Assembly (NCBI GenBank): GCA_030606165.1 | Contig: JAUWGZ010000001.1 | Coordinates: forward strand, 1 to 43,918 | Direction: 5' to 3' | From: Dehalococcoidia bacterium | GTDB taxonomy: Bacteria > Chloroflexota > Dehalococcoidia > GIF9 > AB-539-J10 | Length of the DNA stretch: 43,918 nt | Notes under the pieces: generated by a model | What the model was told of the DNA's origin: nothing | What the model saw: the letters and a program-made list of their open reading frames with translations, nothing else | Database searches by the model: none | Part shown: positions 7,902-16,408 of the stretch, in pieces | How positions within the stretch are numbered: the stretch's first letter is position 1 | Layout: each line of letters starts with the position of its first letter | Translations under genes and position numbers: made by a program

Positions 7902-9893
7902 TTATTGTTTCAGCATGGGTGAAACTAGTTCTTCGTCTTTTCTTAATTCGATAATACGGTCGCGGATCATAGCAGCTTTTTCAAACTCCAGATTCTTGGC
8001 CGCTGCCTTCATCTGGGATTCCAGTTGTTTGATGAGTTGAGTCATTTCTCCTTTGGAAATAGGAGTAACCACATAAGGGGTCCTTGTCTCGGCTACCGCT
8101 TGAACTCTCTCAGTTATATCCTTAATTGCCTTTCGGATTCCCTGGGGAGTTATGCCGTGCTCCTTGTTGTAAGCTTCTTGAACCTGGCGGCGGCGGCCGG
8201 TTTCCTCTATCGCCTTCTGCATGGATTGAGTAATGGTATCGGCATACATTATGACATGAGCATTTAGGTGTCTGGCAGCACGCCCCATGGTTTGAATGAG
8301 CGCTTCCTCTGACCTTAGGTAGCCTTCCTTATCAGCATCGAGTATGGCTACCAGACTCACCTCAGGCAAGTCCAGCCCCTCACGAAGGAGATTGATGCCC
8401 ACTACCACATCATAGACGCCAAGGCGGAGGTCACGGAGAATCTCCACTCGCTCTAAAGTCTCTACCTCCGAATGCAAGTAATGAGTTTTAATCTCCATTT
8501 CCCTCAAGTAGTCGCTTAGTTCCTCTGCCATTCGCTTGGTCAAGGTAGTCACCAAACAGCGCTCCCCCTTGGATACCTTGCTTTTTATCTGATAAATAAG
8601 GTCATCAATTTGCCCCTTAACTGGCTTAACCTCCACGGTAGGCTCCAGTAAACCAGTGGGTCGGACTAATTGCTCCACTATTTGCTGGCTGCGCTCATAT
8701 TCATAGGGCTTGGGTGTAGCAGAGACGTAAATGACCTGGTTGACGTGCTTGTCGAACTCCTCGAAGTGCAATGGGCGGTTATCCAGGGCTGAAGGGAGGC
8801 GAAAGCCGTAATCAACCAGCGTCTGCTTTCGAGAAATATCACCATGATACATGCCCCTTATCTGCGGCAGGGTCATATGTGATTCATCGATGAACAACAA
8901 GAAGTCATCGGGAAAATAATCCAGCAAAGTCCAGGGTGTGCTTCCCGGTGCCCGCCGCTGGAGATGACGGGAGTAATTTTCCACCCCGGTGCAGTATCCC
9001 ACCTCTTGAAGCATTTCAATATCGTAATTGGTCCGCGCCTCAAGCCTCTGAGCCTCCAGTAGCTTTCCCTGGCCTCTTAACTCCGTTAATCTTTCCTCTA
9101 GCTCGACTTTAATATCCTCGATTGCCGCTATCAGCTTATCGTGGGAGGTGACAAAGTGCTTTGCGGGGTAAATATCCACTTGATCTCGATGAGCCAGTAC
9201 CTCACCAGTTAGGGGGTCAACCTCTACAATGCGCTCAATCTCGTCCCCCCAGAATCCGATTCTGAGGGCTGTTGCTTCATAAGCTGGCTGGATTTCCAGG
9301 GTGTCGCCTCGAATACGGAATCTACCTCTGATGAAATCATAGTCGTTTCTTTCGTATTGCATATCCACCAAACGGCGGACCAGTTTGTCTCGCTTGTAGT
9401 GTTTGTTCCTTTCAATATTAAGGGCAAAGCTATGATATTCCTCAGGTGCCCCCAGGCTATAAATACAGGAGACCGAAGCGACAATAACTACATCTCGGCG
9501 TGTGAAGAGAGACCTGGTAGCGGCATGCCGTAGTTTGTCAATCTCCTCATTTATATCGGTTTCCTTCTCAATATAGAGGTCGGTGCTGGGGATATAAGCT
9601 TCCGGCTGATAATAGTCATAGTAGCTGACAAAATACTCCACAGCATTTTCGGGAAGGAATTCCTTGAACTCGGTAACCAATTGAGCAGCTAAAGTCTTGT
9701 TATGACAAAGAACCAAGGTGGGTAGTTGCACCCTCTCAATAACATTAGCCATGGTGAAGGTCTTGCCGCTGCCAGTGACTCCCAGCAGTGTCTGTTCTCG
9801 GTAACCTTTGTTCAAACCCTCGACCAGTTTGTCTGCAGCCTGAGGCTGGTCGCCGGTAAGACGAAAATCGGAAACTATTTCAAACTGGGGCAT
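7902..9893 (-). CDS. uvrB: Excinuclease ABC subunit B
   Basis: UvrB is the damage-verification helicase of nucleotide excision repair, loaded by UvrA and recruiting UvrC. The 663-residue length is typical. Walker A GVTGSGKT lies at 38-45. The beta-hairpin region YYDYYQPEAYIP clamps DNA, Walker B is LLFIDESH, and helicase motifs run to QTMGRAARH. A C-terminal UVR motif (LESQMKAAAKNLEFEKAA) contacts UvrC. The ATG at 9893 is preferred because a GGTGA ribosome site lies 9 nt upstream; a GTG at 9902 would overlap that site. It is monocistronic here, with the divergent gltX group upstream. Confidence 0.98.
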   Translation of the reverse strand: MPQFEIVSDFRLTGDQPQAADKLVEGLNKGYREQTLLGVTGSGKTFTMANVIERVQLPTLVLCHNKTLAAQLVTEFKEFLPENAVEYFVSYYDYYQPEAYIPSTDLYIEKETDINEEIDKLRHAATRSLFTRRDVVIVASVSCIYSLGAPEEYHSFALNIERNKHYKRDKLVRRLVDMQYERNDYDFIRGRFRIRGDTLEIQPAYEATALRIGFWGDEIERIVEVDPLTGEVLAHRDQVDIYPAKHFVTSHDKLIAAIEDIKVELEERLTELRGQGKLLEAQRLEARTNYDIEMLQEVGYCTGVENYSRHLQRRAPGSTPWTLLDYFPDDFLLFIDESHMTLPQIRGMYHGDISRKQTLVDYGFRLPSALDNRPLHFEEFDKHVNQVIYVSATPKPYEYERSQQIVEQLVRPTGLLEPTVEVKPVKGQIDDLIYQIKSKVSKGERCLVTTLTKRMAEELSDYLREMEIKTHYLHSEVETLERVEILRDLRLGVYDVVVGINLLREGLDLPEVSLVAILDADKEGYLRSEEALIQTMGRAARHLNAHVIMYADTITQSMQKAIEETGRRRQVQEAYNKEHGITPQGIRKAIKDITERVQAVAETRTPYVVTPISKGEMTQLIKQLESQMKAAAKNLEFEKAAMIRDRIIELRKDEELVSPMLKQ

Positions 9894-9918
9894 AGGGTTC
9901 ACTCACCACAATAATAAA

Positions 9919-9951
9919 AAACAACGACCCTTAATATATAAGAAACAACGA
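9919..9951. repeat. Direct repeat flanking the uvrB promoter region
   Basis: The 9-mer AAACAACGA occurs at 9919-9927 and 9943-9951, 24 bp apart, on either side of the AT-rich tract ttaatatata that probably holds the uvrB -10. It could be a tandem operator half-site or chance. Confidence 0.35.
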
Positions 9952-10012
9952 AATTCTGCATAATCGGGTGAAGGTGCAGCACCATCTACAGATGCCGTGT
10001 CAACCCAAGGTC

Positions 10013-10041
10013 TTGTTTGAGGCATCAAGCCATGTTAAAAT
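10013..10041 (+). promoter_or_regulatory. Putative promoter for the small coiled-coil gene and gltX
   Basis: -35 TTGTTT (10013-10018), 17-nt spacer, -10 TAAAAT (10036-10041, 5 of 6 consensus). It lies 38 nt before the ATG at 10079. The -35 is weak. Confidence 0.45.
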
Positions 10042-10078
10042 TCGGCATCCTCGATATAAAAGAAAGGAAACTGGTGAC

Positions 10079-10339
10079 ATGAAGTCCTATGAGGAACTCG
10101 CTAAAGAGCAAGCGGACAGGGAAAACACCCTCTTATCCAAATTAATGGGGGGGGCTGGGATAGAGGAACTGGCTGATTTTGAGGTCGGGCTAAGCGGGCG
10201 GCAAAGCGAAATCTTGTTCAAGATAACCACGGAGATAGAAGATACTGAAAATGCCTTGAATCAGGTTGAGCAGCTTGCGCAGAGGCTTAGGAAACATCTG
10301 GAGCGGTTAAAAAAGCTACAGCGGACTCTTTCTAAGTAA
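10079..10339 (+). CDS. Small coiled-coil hypothetical protein
   Basis: 86 residues, acidic and basic alternation, no cysteine. The second half (EIEDTENALNQVEQLAQRLRKHLERLKKLQRTL) has a heptad-like Leu/Ile spacing that predicts one long coiled coil. I do not recognise a family. The ATG at 10079 is chosen because AAAGGAA and GGTGA lie just upstream and because the longer frame back to 9968 has no ribosome site. It precedes gltX by 26 nt and is probably cotranscribed; its role is unknown. Confidence 0.7.
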   Translation: MKSYEELAKEQADRENTLLSKLMGGAGIEELADFEVGLSGRQSEILFKITTEIEDTENALNQVEQLAQRLRKHLERLKKLQRTLSK

Positions 10340-10365
10340 GGTTAAGTCACGCAAGATATAGCGCA

Positions 10366-11829
10366 ATGCAGTCTGAGTCGGAAACATCGGTTAGACTTCG
10401 TTTTGCGCCCAGTCCTACAGGGTATCCGCATTTAGGCAACATCAGGACTGCTCTATTCAACTGGCTTTTTGCTCGCCATCACGGCGGCAAGTTTATCTTA
10501 CGAATCGAAGATACTGACGTTGCCCGTAAGGTGGAGGGTGCAGGGGAGATAATACTAGATAGCTTGCAGTGGCTGGGATTAAACTGGGATGAAGGGCCTT
10601 ACTTCCAGTCACAACGATTGCCCATTTACCATGAAATTGCCCATAGATTGATTGAAGAGGGTCATGCATATTTATGCTACTGTTCTCCAGAGCGATTAAA
10701 GACGATGCGCCAAGAGCAGGCAAAACGTAAACAGCCGCCGAAATATGACCGTCATTGTCGAGATTTAACACAACATGAAAGAACTCGGTTAGAGGCAACA
10801 GGTATTACTCCCGTGATTCGCTTTAAAACACCTCTTGAAGGCGAAACTATTTTCTACGACTTAATTCATGGCCCGGTAACTTTTAAGCACGATACCTTAG
10901 ACGACTTCATCCTGCTCAAATCCGATGGTTATCCCACATATCACCTGGCTAATGTAGTAGACGACCATTTAATGGCTATCTCACATGTCCTCAGAGCCGA
11001 TGAGTGGCTTTCCAGCACTCCTCGCCATGTTTTGCTTTACCAAGCTCTAAATTGGCAAGCTCCGCAATTTGCTCATTTACCCATGATTCTGGGACCTGAC
11101 CGTGCCAAACTGTCCAAAAGGCACGGTGCTACCACTATCACTGAATATCGAGAGCAGGGATACCTCCCGGATGCAATGGTCAATTTCTTGGTACTTTTGG
11201 GCTGGTCGCTTGATGATCGAACTGAGTTATTATCCCAGGAAGAATTGATAAAGCACTTCTCTCTGGAAAGGGTAGGCAAAACAGCGGCTATCTTTAATAA
11301 AGATAAGCTGGAATGGATGAACGGAGTTTATTTGCGCAAATTAAGCCTGGAGGAATTTATCCAGCAGGCCATGCCATTTTTAGATAGAGATTTGCCAAAG
11401 TCGGTAGAGCGCCCATTGAACAATAGTTACGTCAGCCAGGTTCTGTCTCTCATTCAAGAACGAGCCAAAACCTTAGCTGAAGTTCCTCAGCTTGCCAGCT
11501 TTTTCTTCCTCGACGAGCTGCAATATGATACAAACCTGCTTTTAAGAGGGAAACCGGATGCCAAATCGGCTGCTAAGGCTATTGCGATTGCTTCGCAAAA
11601 GTCAGAAAAAGTAATGACCTGGGATGCCACTACGCTTGAGGGTATCCTGCGCCCTCTGGCCGCAGAGCTAAACTTAGGCACAGGGGAATTGTTCGGTTTG
11701 TTAAGGGTAGCTGTTACAGGTCGTACTGCGGCACCACCATTGTTTCAGACCATGGCAGTATTGGGAAAAGAGAAATGCCTGAAACGATTCGATACAGCAT
11801 TGCAGTCGCTATCCACTTATTTTAACTAG
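10366..11829 (+). CDS. gltX: Glutamyl-tRNA synthetase
   Basis: Class I aminoacyl-tRNA synthetase charging tRNA-Glu (and possibly tRNA-Gln if the organism uses the GatCAB route). 487 residues, normal length. The HIGH-type motif is PHLGN at 21-25, with the preceding RFAPSPTGY; the KMSKS-type motif is KLSKR at 248-252. CYCSPERL and DRHC mark the zinc-like insertion. The C-terminal alpha-helical anticodon-binding region is complete. The start has no strong Shine-Dalgarno sequence. It lies directly downstream of the small coiled-coil gene. Confidence 0.97.
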   Translation: MQSESETSVRLRFAPSPTGYPHLGNIRTALFNWLFARHHGGKFILRIEDTDVARKVEGAGEIILDSLQWLGLNWDEGPYFQSQRLPIYHEIAHRLIEEGHAYLCYCSPERLKTMRQEQAKRKQPPKYDRHCRDLTQHERTRLEATGITPVIRFKTPLEGETIFYDLIHGPVTFKHDTLDDFILLKSDGYPTYHLANVVDDHLMAISHVLRADEWLSSTPRHVLLYQALNWQAPQFAHLPMILGPDRAKLSKRHGATTITEYREQGYLPDAMVNFLVLLGWSLDDRTELLSQEELIKHFSLERVGKTAAIFNKDKLEWMNGVYLRKLSLEEFIQQAMPFLDRDLPKSVERPLNNSYVSQVLSLIQERAKTLAEVPQLASFFFLDELQYDTNLLLRGKPDAKSAAKAIAIASQKSEKVMTWDATTLEGILRPLAAELNLGTGELFGLLRVAVTGRTAAPPLFQTMAVLGKEKCLKRFDTALQSLSTYFN

Positions 11830-11939
11830 AATGCCGCATGTAGCTTCGTAGGAGGACTCCAAATAGTCTTTTGGCTCCTGCCTCGTCTGCTAAAATGGTC
11901 GAAAATTTACAATCTTTGGCTTTGGAGACCTAAAAGGTA

Positions 11940-11974
11940 TTGACAAAGCTTTGTTCTTATAGTAACAATATAGG
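11940..11974 (+). promoter_or_regulatory. Candidate promoter of the DUF5679 mini-gene
   Basis: A perfect -35 TTGACA sits at 11940-11945. Downstream -10 candidates are weak (TAACAA at 11963-11968 with 17-nt spacing, or TATAGG at 11969-11974 with long spacing). Position, just ahead of a strong ribosome site and a short gene, supports it. Confidence 0.4.
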
Positions 11975-12000
11975 TGCAACAAAATTAAAAGGAGGGTATG

Positions 12001-12144
12001 ATGGCGACAGCTTATTGCATGAAGTGCAGGAAAAAGGTGGAGATAAGAAACCCAATGCGGGTTACACTCAAGAACCGCAGACCAGCGACCCGGGGTGTCT
12101 GTCCTATCTGCGGCACAAAAGTATTCAGAATAGAGAAACGCTAA
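12001..12144 (+). CDS. DUF5679-type mini zinc-ribbon protein
   Basis: 47 residues starting MATAYCMKCRKKVEIRN. Two CxxC knuckles (C6/C9 and C34/C37, in CMKC and CPIC) surround a basic, ribosome-like middle (LKNRRPATRG). This matches the small DUF5679 family, found widely in Chloroflexota and Actinobacteria. Function is unknown; a nucleic-acid or ribosome-associated role is guessed from the basic charge. A GGAGG site lies 5 nt before ATG 12001; an in-frame ATG at 11998 is too close to it. It stands alone, with its own candidate promoter. Confidence 0.85.
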   Translation: MATAYCMKCRKKVEIRNPMRVTLKNRRPATRGVCPICGTKVFRIEKR

Positions 12145-12292
12145 ATTCCTACGGCGGTCACCGGGTGTTGAGAGGGATCACGCATTGATATTACCGCTAT
12201 TTGCATTTGCGTGAAATCCACAGGCGAGCGGGCTTGAATCTTTAGGGGATATTTATTCCCGAGGGAATGCTGGTATCTTTTTGGGAATAGTC

Positions 12293-13045
12293 TCAAAAAG
12301 TAAAAACCAGAGAGCTTGTTATTTCTTTAAGAGTGTGGTTCCAGGCTTCCTTGTCTGCATATCTTAGATTCAAAGCCCTCTGGGAAATTTTCTGGGCTTC
12401 TCGCTGAAGATGTTTGCATTCCCTTAATAAGGGTGTGCGGGTTAATCTATTCCCTCCCAAAAATATATAATCCAGCGTGTAATTTTCAAATTCCTCCTCA
12501 ATTCTATTGCTAACCTTTCTCAGAAAATCTTTCTTCTGTTCTTCAGTCCTGCGGGCAAATCTTTTTTCGCTTCTTCCCCCTTTCCTATGCTCCTTATGGA
12601 TATACCCTGTGCCTGTTTTTGATTTTACCAGATTATCACGATGGAAAACTCCTATAGAGTATGTCCCCCATGTTACCACCACCACGCCGATAACATATAC
12701 TCGCTCCAGGGTTTCTAATAGGGGGGAAGCATCAAACTTACCTGATGAAATTTTATCTTCAGTGAGAGGAAGTGGCGGCAACACCATATATTTATTGCCG
12801 TTTTCTTGCCAATATATAGCTGCTCCCGTATTGTACCTTTCAACTGCTTGAGCTACAGCTTTAATGTTGACTGATTCCTTAATTTCGTGAGCATATGTAT
12901 TGTATTGGGGCCGAGGAGATAGTCCATTTATATAATGAGGAAAAGAAGAAGGTTTTATATACAGACTTGTATAGTCTCCAGGGCTGCTTTCGAGTCTGGA
13001 TAAAAGTTCATACAGACGAGTTTTGCTAAGGATTTCCTTTTCCAT
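12293..13045 (-). CDS. VLRF1-like (Vms1/bacterial release-factor fold) protein
   Basis: 250 residues, no signal or membrane segment. The region about 115-200 has the eRF1-domain-2-like order seen in bacterial VLRF1/baeRF proteins: a hydrophobic strand (VYVIGVVVVTWGTYSIGVF), a glycine/basic catalytic-type loop (HRKGGRSEKRFARR, 153-166), a long helix and a strand LDYIFLGGNR. In that family the loop normally ends in a conserved Gln; here that position appears to be E160. Family members are thought to cleave peptidyl-tRNA on stalled 50S subunits in ribosome quality control. The assignment rests on motif recognition only. It is divergent from leuS, with a short palindrome between them. Confidence 0.6.
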   Translation of the reverse strand: MEKEILSKTRLYELLSRLESSPGDYTSLYIKPSSFPHYINGLSPRPQYNTYAHEIKESVNIKAVAQAVERYNTGAAIYWQENGNKYMVLPPLPLTEDKISSGKFDASPLLETLERVYVIGVVVVTWGTYSIGVFHRDNLVKSKTGTGYIHKEHRKGGRSEKRFARRTEEQKKDFLRKVSNRIEEEFENYTLDYIFLGGNRLTRTPLLRECKHLQREAQKISQRALNLRYADKEAWNHTLKEITSSLVFTF

Positions 13046-13075
13046 GTTGATTTCCAGCAGTAGAAACGGGCTTTT

Positions 13076-13090
13076 AATTCACCCTGAATT
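13076..13090. promoter_or_regulatory. Short palindrome between divergent genes
   Basis: AATTCA (13076-13081) and TGAATT (13085-13090) form perfect 6-bp arms around CCC, in the 64-nt space between the VLRF1-like gene and leuS. It may be an operator or chance; AT-rich 6-bp arms are not rare. Confidence 0.3.
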
Positions 13091-13109
13091 AGGTTAAACT
13101 TTAGCAAAT

Positions 13110-15560
13110 ATGGCTCAGAAATATAACCCTCGGGAAATCGAAAAAAGATGGCAACAGAGGTGGGCGGCTGACCATATTTACGAGGTAAAGGAGGATAGTA
13201 GGCGCCCGAAATTTTATGCCCTGACCATGTTCCCCTATACCTCAGGAGACCTTCACATTGGTCATTGGTACGCCATGTCGCCCTCAGATGTTTATGCCAG
13301 ATTTAAGAGGATGCGGGGCTATAATGTGCTTCATCCTATGGGCTTTGACGCCTTTGGGTTACCGGCGGAAAATGCTGCCATCAGCCATGGAATTCACCCT
13401 TATGAGTGGACAATGAGAAATATAGAGAATATGCGTCGGCAACTCAGGAGTATGGGGGCAATATATGACTGGAACCGTGAAGTAGTTACTTGCCTGCCGG
13501 ACTACTATAAATGGACGCAGTGGTTTTTCCTTAAATTTTATCACGCTGGCCTGGCCTATCGGGCTGAGGCGCCTGTTAACTGGTGTCCTAGATGTCAGAC
13601 AGTGTTGGCTAATGAACAAATAATAGGGGAAGGTTTTTGTGAGAGGTGCAGCACACCTGTGATTAAAAGAGAGCTGGAGCAATGGTTCTTCAGGATTACT
13701 AAATATGCCGAAGAACTCCTCAATCATAGTTGTCTGGACTGGCCAGAACGCATAAAGATAATGCAGAAGCATTGGGTGGGTAAGAGCGAGGGCGCTGAAA
13801 TTTCCTTCTGGCTAGAGCATGGGGGTGTAGAGCAGAAAGAGATAAGAGTGTTCACCACTCGTCCTGATACTATTTTTGGGGTGACTTTCTTCCTCCTGGC
13901 TCCGGAGCATCCTTTAGTTTCTAAATTGACTGCCCCGGAACATAAAGCTGAAGTAGATGAATATATTGCTTGGTGTCGGCGGCAAACTGAGTACGAACGG
14001 GTGGCACTGGGCAGGGAGAAAACAGGGGTCTTTCTGGGAAGCTATGTTGTCAATCCGATGAGTGGGGAGCGAGTGCCTATCTGGATTACTGATTATGTAT
14101 TGCCAACTTATGGCACCGGAGCAGTGATGGCAGTGCCTGCTCATGATGAACGAGACTTGGAATTTGCCAGGAAGTTTAAGCTACCTGTGCGAACAGTTAT
14201 TGCTCCTCCGGGTTGGACAGGCGAAGAATTGACGGAAGCATATACTGAGTCAGGTACAATGGTGAATTCTGGGGAATTTAGCGGTTTACCCAGCGAACAA
14301 GGATATGAGGCAATCTGTGCTTTATTGGAGGAAAAAGGATGGGGTAAGCGGACGGTTATTTATCGCCTTCGTGATTGGCTTATCTCCAGGCAGAGGTATT
14401 GGGGGGCACCCATACCTATAATTTATTGTGATAAATGCGGCATAGTCTCTGTGCCCGAGGAGGATTTGCCTGTTCTGCTTCCTCCCGACGCGGAATTTAA
14501 ACCTACCGGGGAATCTCCTCTGAAATATTGCCAGTCATTCGTCAATACCACCTGTCCTAAATGTTCTGGGCCAGCACGAAGGGAAACTGATACTATGGAT
14601 ACTTTTATGTGTTCCTCCTGGTATTTCTTGAGGTACACCAGTCCTGAAACCAGGGATGCCCCTTTTGATGTTGCCAAGATGAAATATTGGTTGCCTGTGG
14701 ATTTGTATACCGGGGGTGCTGAGCACGCAGTTATGCATCTCTTCTACGCTCGTTTTTTCATCAAGACATTGAGGGATATTGGCTTGGTCGACTTTGATGA
14801 ACCCTTTACTCGTCTATTCAATCAGGGGACTATAATTTATCGTGGTGATAAGATGAGCAAATCTAGGGGCAATGTAATTGCCCCCGACGAGTATGTGGCT
14901 GAGTTAGGAGCTGACGCTGTTCGTGGGTATCTCATGTTTATTGGTCCCTGGGAGCTGGGGGGGGAATGGAATGATAGGGGCATTGTGGGCGTCAGCCGCT
15001 GGCTAAACCGGGTGTGGAGCTTAGTAACAACAGACTATGCTAGCCGTGTTATTGATCCCGAGGCTGAGAAGGAATTCCTTCATTTAACTCATAAGACAAT
15101 TAAAGGGGTGACTGCTGATTTGGAAAAGTTCCGCTTCAACACCATGCTGTCTAGCCTTATGGAATTCAGCAACTACCTATCTAAGGTTAAAGAGAGCGGG
15201 GTAGTGTCAGGTTCTCTATGGGAGGAAGCTATTAGCTATTTTCTGCTTCTCCTTGCCCCCACCGCTCCTCATCTTGCCGAGGAGTTATGGAACAGGACTG
15301 GGCATCCCTACAGTATTCATAACCAACAATGGCCTGAGTATGACGCAGAGCTAGTCAAGGAGGAAGAAATTACCTTAGTCATTCAGGTAAATGGTAAACT
15401 TCGCGATAAGGTGCTTGTACCCGCTTCCATAAGTGAAGTCGAGGCCAAGGAGCTGGCGCTGGGTCGAGAGCGAGTGAAGTCTTATATTGATGGTAAGAAA
15501 CTTACCAGAGTCATTTATGTCCCCAAGCGAGTGGTGAATATTGTGGTAGCATCAGGATAG
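13110..15560 (+). CDS. leuS: Leucyl-tRNA synthetase
   Basis: Class Ia synthetase of 816 residues, normal bacterial length. HIGH is at 49-52 (GDLHIGHWYAM), followed by a zinc-type knuckle CPRC...CERC, the CP1 editing domain (TTRPDTIFG, the threonine-rich editing loop, and GTGAVMAVPAHDERD), a second Cys set (CDKC, CPKC) and KMSKS at 581-585. The C-terminal anticodon-binding helices end with the short leucine-specific domain (IQVNGKLRDKV). The editing domain seems intact. It is followed by proC after 29 nt. Confidence 0.98.
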   Translation: MAQKYNPREIEKRWQQRWAADHIYEVKEDSRRPKFYALTMFPYTSGDLHIGHWYAMSPSDVYARFKRMRGYNVLHPMGFDAFGLPAENAAISHGIHPYEWTMRNIENMRRQLRSMGAIYDWNREVVTCLPDYYKWTQWFFLKFYHAGLAYRAEAPVNWCPRCQTVLANEQIIGEGFCERCSTPVIKRELEQWFFRITKYAEELLNHSCLDWPERIKIMQKHWVGKSEGAEISFWLEHGGVEQKEIRVFTTRPDTIFGVTFFLLAPEHPLVSKLTAPEHKAEVDEYIAWCRRQTEYERVALGREKTGVFLGSYVVNPMSGERVPIWITDYVLPTYGTGAVMAVPAHDERDLEFARKFKLPVRTVIAPPGWTGEELTEAYTESGTMVNSGEFSGLPSEQGYEAICALLEEKGWGKRTVIYRLRDWLISRQRYWGAPIPIIYCDKCGIVSVPEEDLPVLLPPDAEFKPTGESPLKYCQSFVNTTCPKCSGPARRETDTMDTFMCSSWYFLRYTSPETRDAPFDVAKMKYWLPVDLYTGGAEHAVMHLFYARFFIKTLRDIGLVDFDEPFTRLFNQGTIIYRGDKMSKSRGNVIAPDEYVAELGADAVRGYLMFIGPWELGGEWNDRGIVGVSRWLNRVWSLVTTDYASRVIDPEAEKEFLHLTHKTIKGVTADLEKFRFNTMLSSLMEFSNYLSKVKESGVVSGSLWEEAISYFLLLLAPTAPHLAEELWNRTGHPYSIHNQQWPEYDAELVKEEEITLVIQVNGKLRDKVLVPASISEVEAKELALGRERVKSYIDGKKLTRVIYVPKRVVNIVVASG

Positions 15561-15589
15561 AAGCAGGAAAAGGAAGAAATGACGGTGTC

Positions 15590-16396
15590 ATGGAAAAGAA
15601 AAAAATGAGGATAGCATTTATTGGTGGTGGGGCTATGGGGGAAGCGATGGTTAAATGTCTTTTGACTAAAAAGGTGGCTGTGCCACAAGATATGGTGGTT
15701 AGCGATATCAGTCCGGTGCGGCGTGAACTATTGAGCAAGGAATATGGAGTTAGCACTTTAGCTGATAATAGAAAGGCGGTGACAAATGCCGACTTGATTA
15801 TTCTGGCAGTGAAGCCTCAGAATCTGCCTCAGGTAATGGAAGAGATAAAGACTCCATCGCCCGAACAGCTAGTGTTATCTATAGTAGCTGGCGCTACTCT
15901 GTCCAGTTTATGCCGGGGTTTAAACCATTCTTCTATAATTCGGGCTATGCCTAATATGCCAGCGCAAATTGGCGAGGGAATGACTATCTGGGCAGCAACT
16001 GCTGAGACTGAGCAAAAGCAAAAAGAATTAGCTCGGACTGTATTGGGTGCTTTGGGTAAAGAAATTTATGTTACCGATGAGAAATATTTAGGTATGGCCA
16101 CTGCTTTAAGCGGCAGTGGTCCAGCTTATGTTTTTCTTTTTATCGAGGCACTCGTCGATGCTGGTGTGCATATTGGCTTGCCTCGGGATATGGCCCAAGA
16201 ATTGGTGATACAAACTGTACTTGGCTCTACTCGCACTGTTGAGAAGACGGGCAAACATCCTGCTGATTTGAGGAATATGGTTACTTCGCCAGGAGGAACC
16301 ACTACCGAGGCTCTTCTTCAGTTAGAAAAGGGGAGATTCCGTTCTCTCATTCTTGAGGCTGTGGCTGCTGCTTGTAAAAAAGCTGAACGTCTTTAA
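15590..16396 (+). CDS. proC: Pyrroline-5-carboxylate reductase
   Basis: Final step of proline synthesis: NAD(P)H-dependent reduction of 1-pyrroline-5-carboxylate. 268 residues, typical. The N-terminal Rossmann motif is AFIGGGAMGEAM, with AVKPQ and RAMPNMPAQIGEG in the substrate region. The C-terminal dimerisation domain carries GSGPAYVFLFIEALVDAGV and the TSPGGTTTEAL signature. Either ATG 15590 or an internal ATG at 15605 could start the protein. It is probably cotranscribed with leuS and the methyltransferase that follows 12 nt later. Confidence 0.96.
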   Translation: MEKKKMRIAFIGGGAMGEAMVKCLLTKKVAVPQDMVVSDISPVRRELLSKEYGVSTLADNRKAVTNADLIILAVKPQNLPQVMEEIKTPSPEQLVLSIVAGATLSSLCRGLNHSSIIRAMPNMPAQIGEGMTIWAATAETEQKQKELARTVLGALGKEIYVTDEKYLGMATALSGSGPAYVFLFIEALVDAGVHIGLPRDMAQELVIQTVLGSTRTVEKTGKHPADLRNMVTSPGGTTTEALLQLEKGRFRSLILEAVAAACKKAERL

Positions 16397-16408
16397 GAGT
16401 TGTATAAG

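Noticed and set aside
7600..8040. Plus-strand open frame of 146 codons overlapping the uvrB 3' end
   Set aside because: No ribosome site, about a third lies antisense to the conserved uvrB C-terminus, and composition is not protein-like enough to call.
11845..11880. AGGAG/CCAAA...TTTGG/CTCCT inverted repeat after gltX as a terminator
   Set aside because: The stem is interrupted by a 4-nt bulge and no U-tract follows.
11940..12188. 82-codon plus-strand frame around the DUF5679 gene
   Set aside because: It is out of frame with the recognisable zinc-ribbon gene at 12001-12144, which has the ribosome site.
12240..12290. ATTCCCGAGGGAAT hairpin followed by a T-rich stretch as a terminator for the DUF5679 gene
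   Set aside because: Only a 6-bp stem, and the T-run (ctttttg) is about ten bases away, so intrinsic termination is doubtful.
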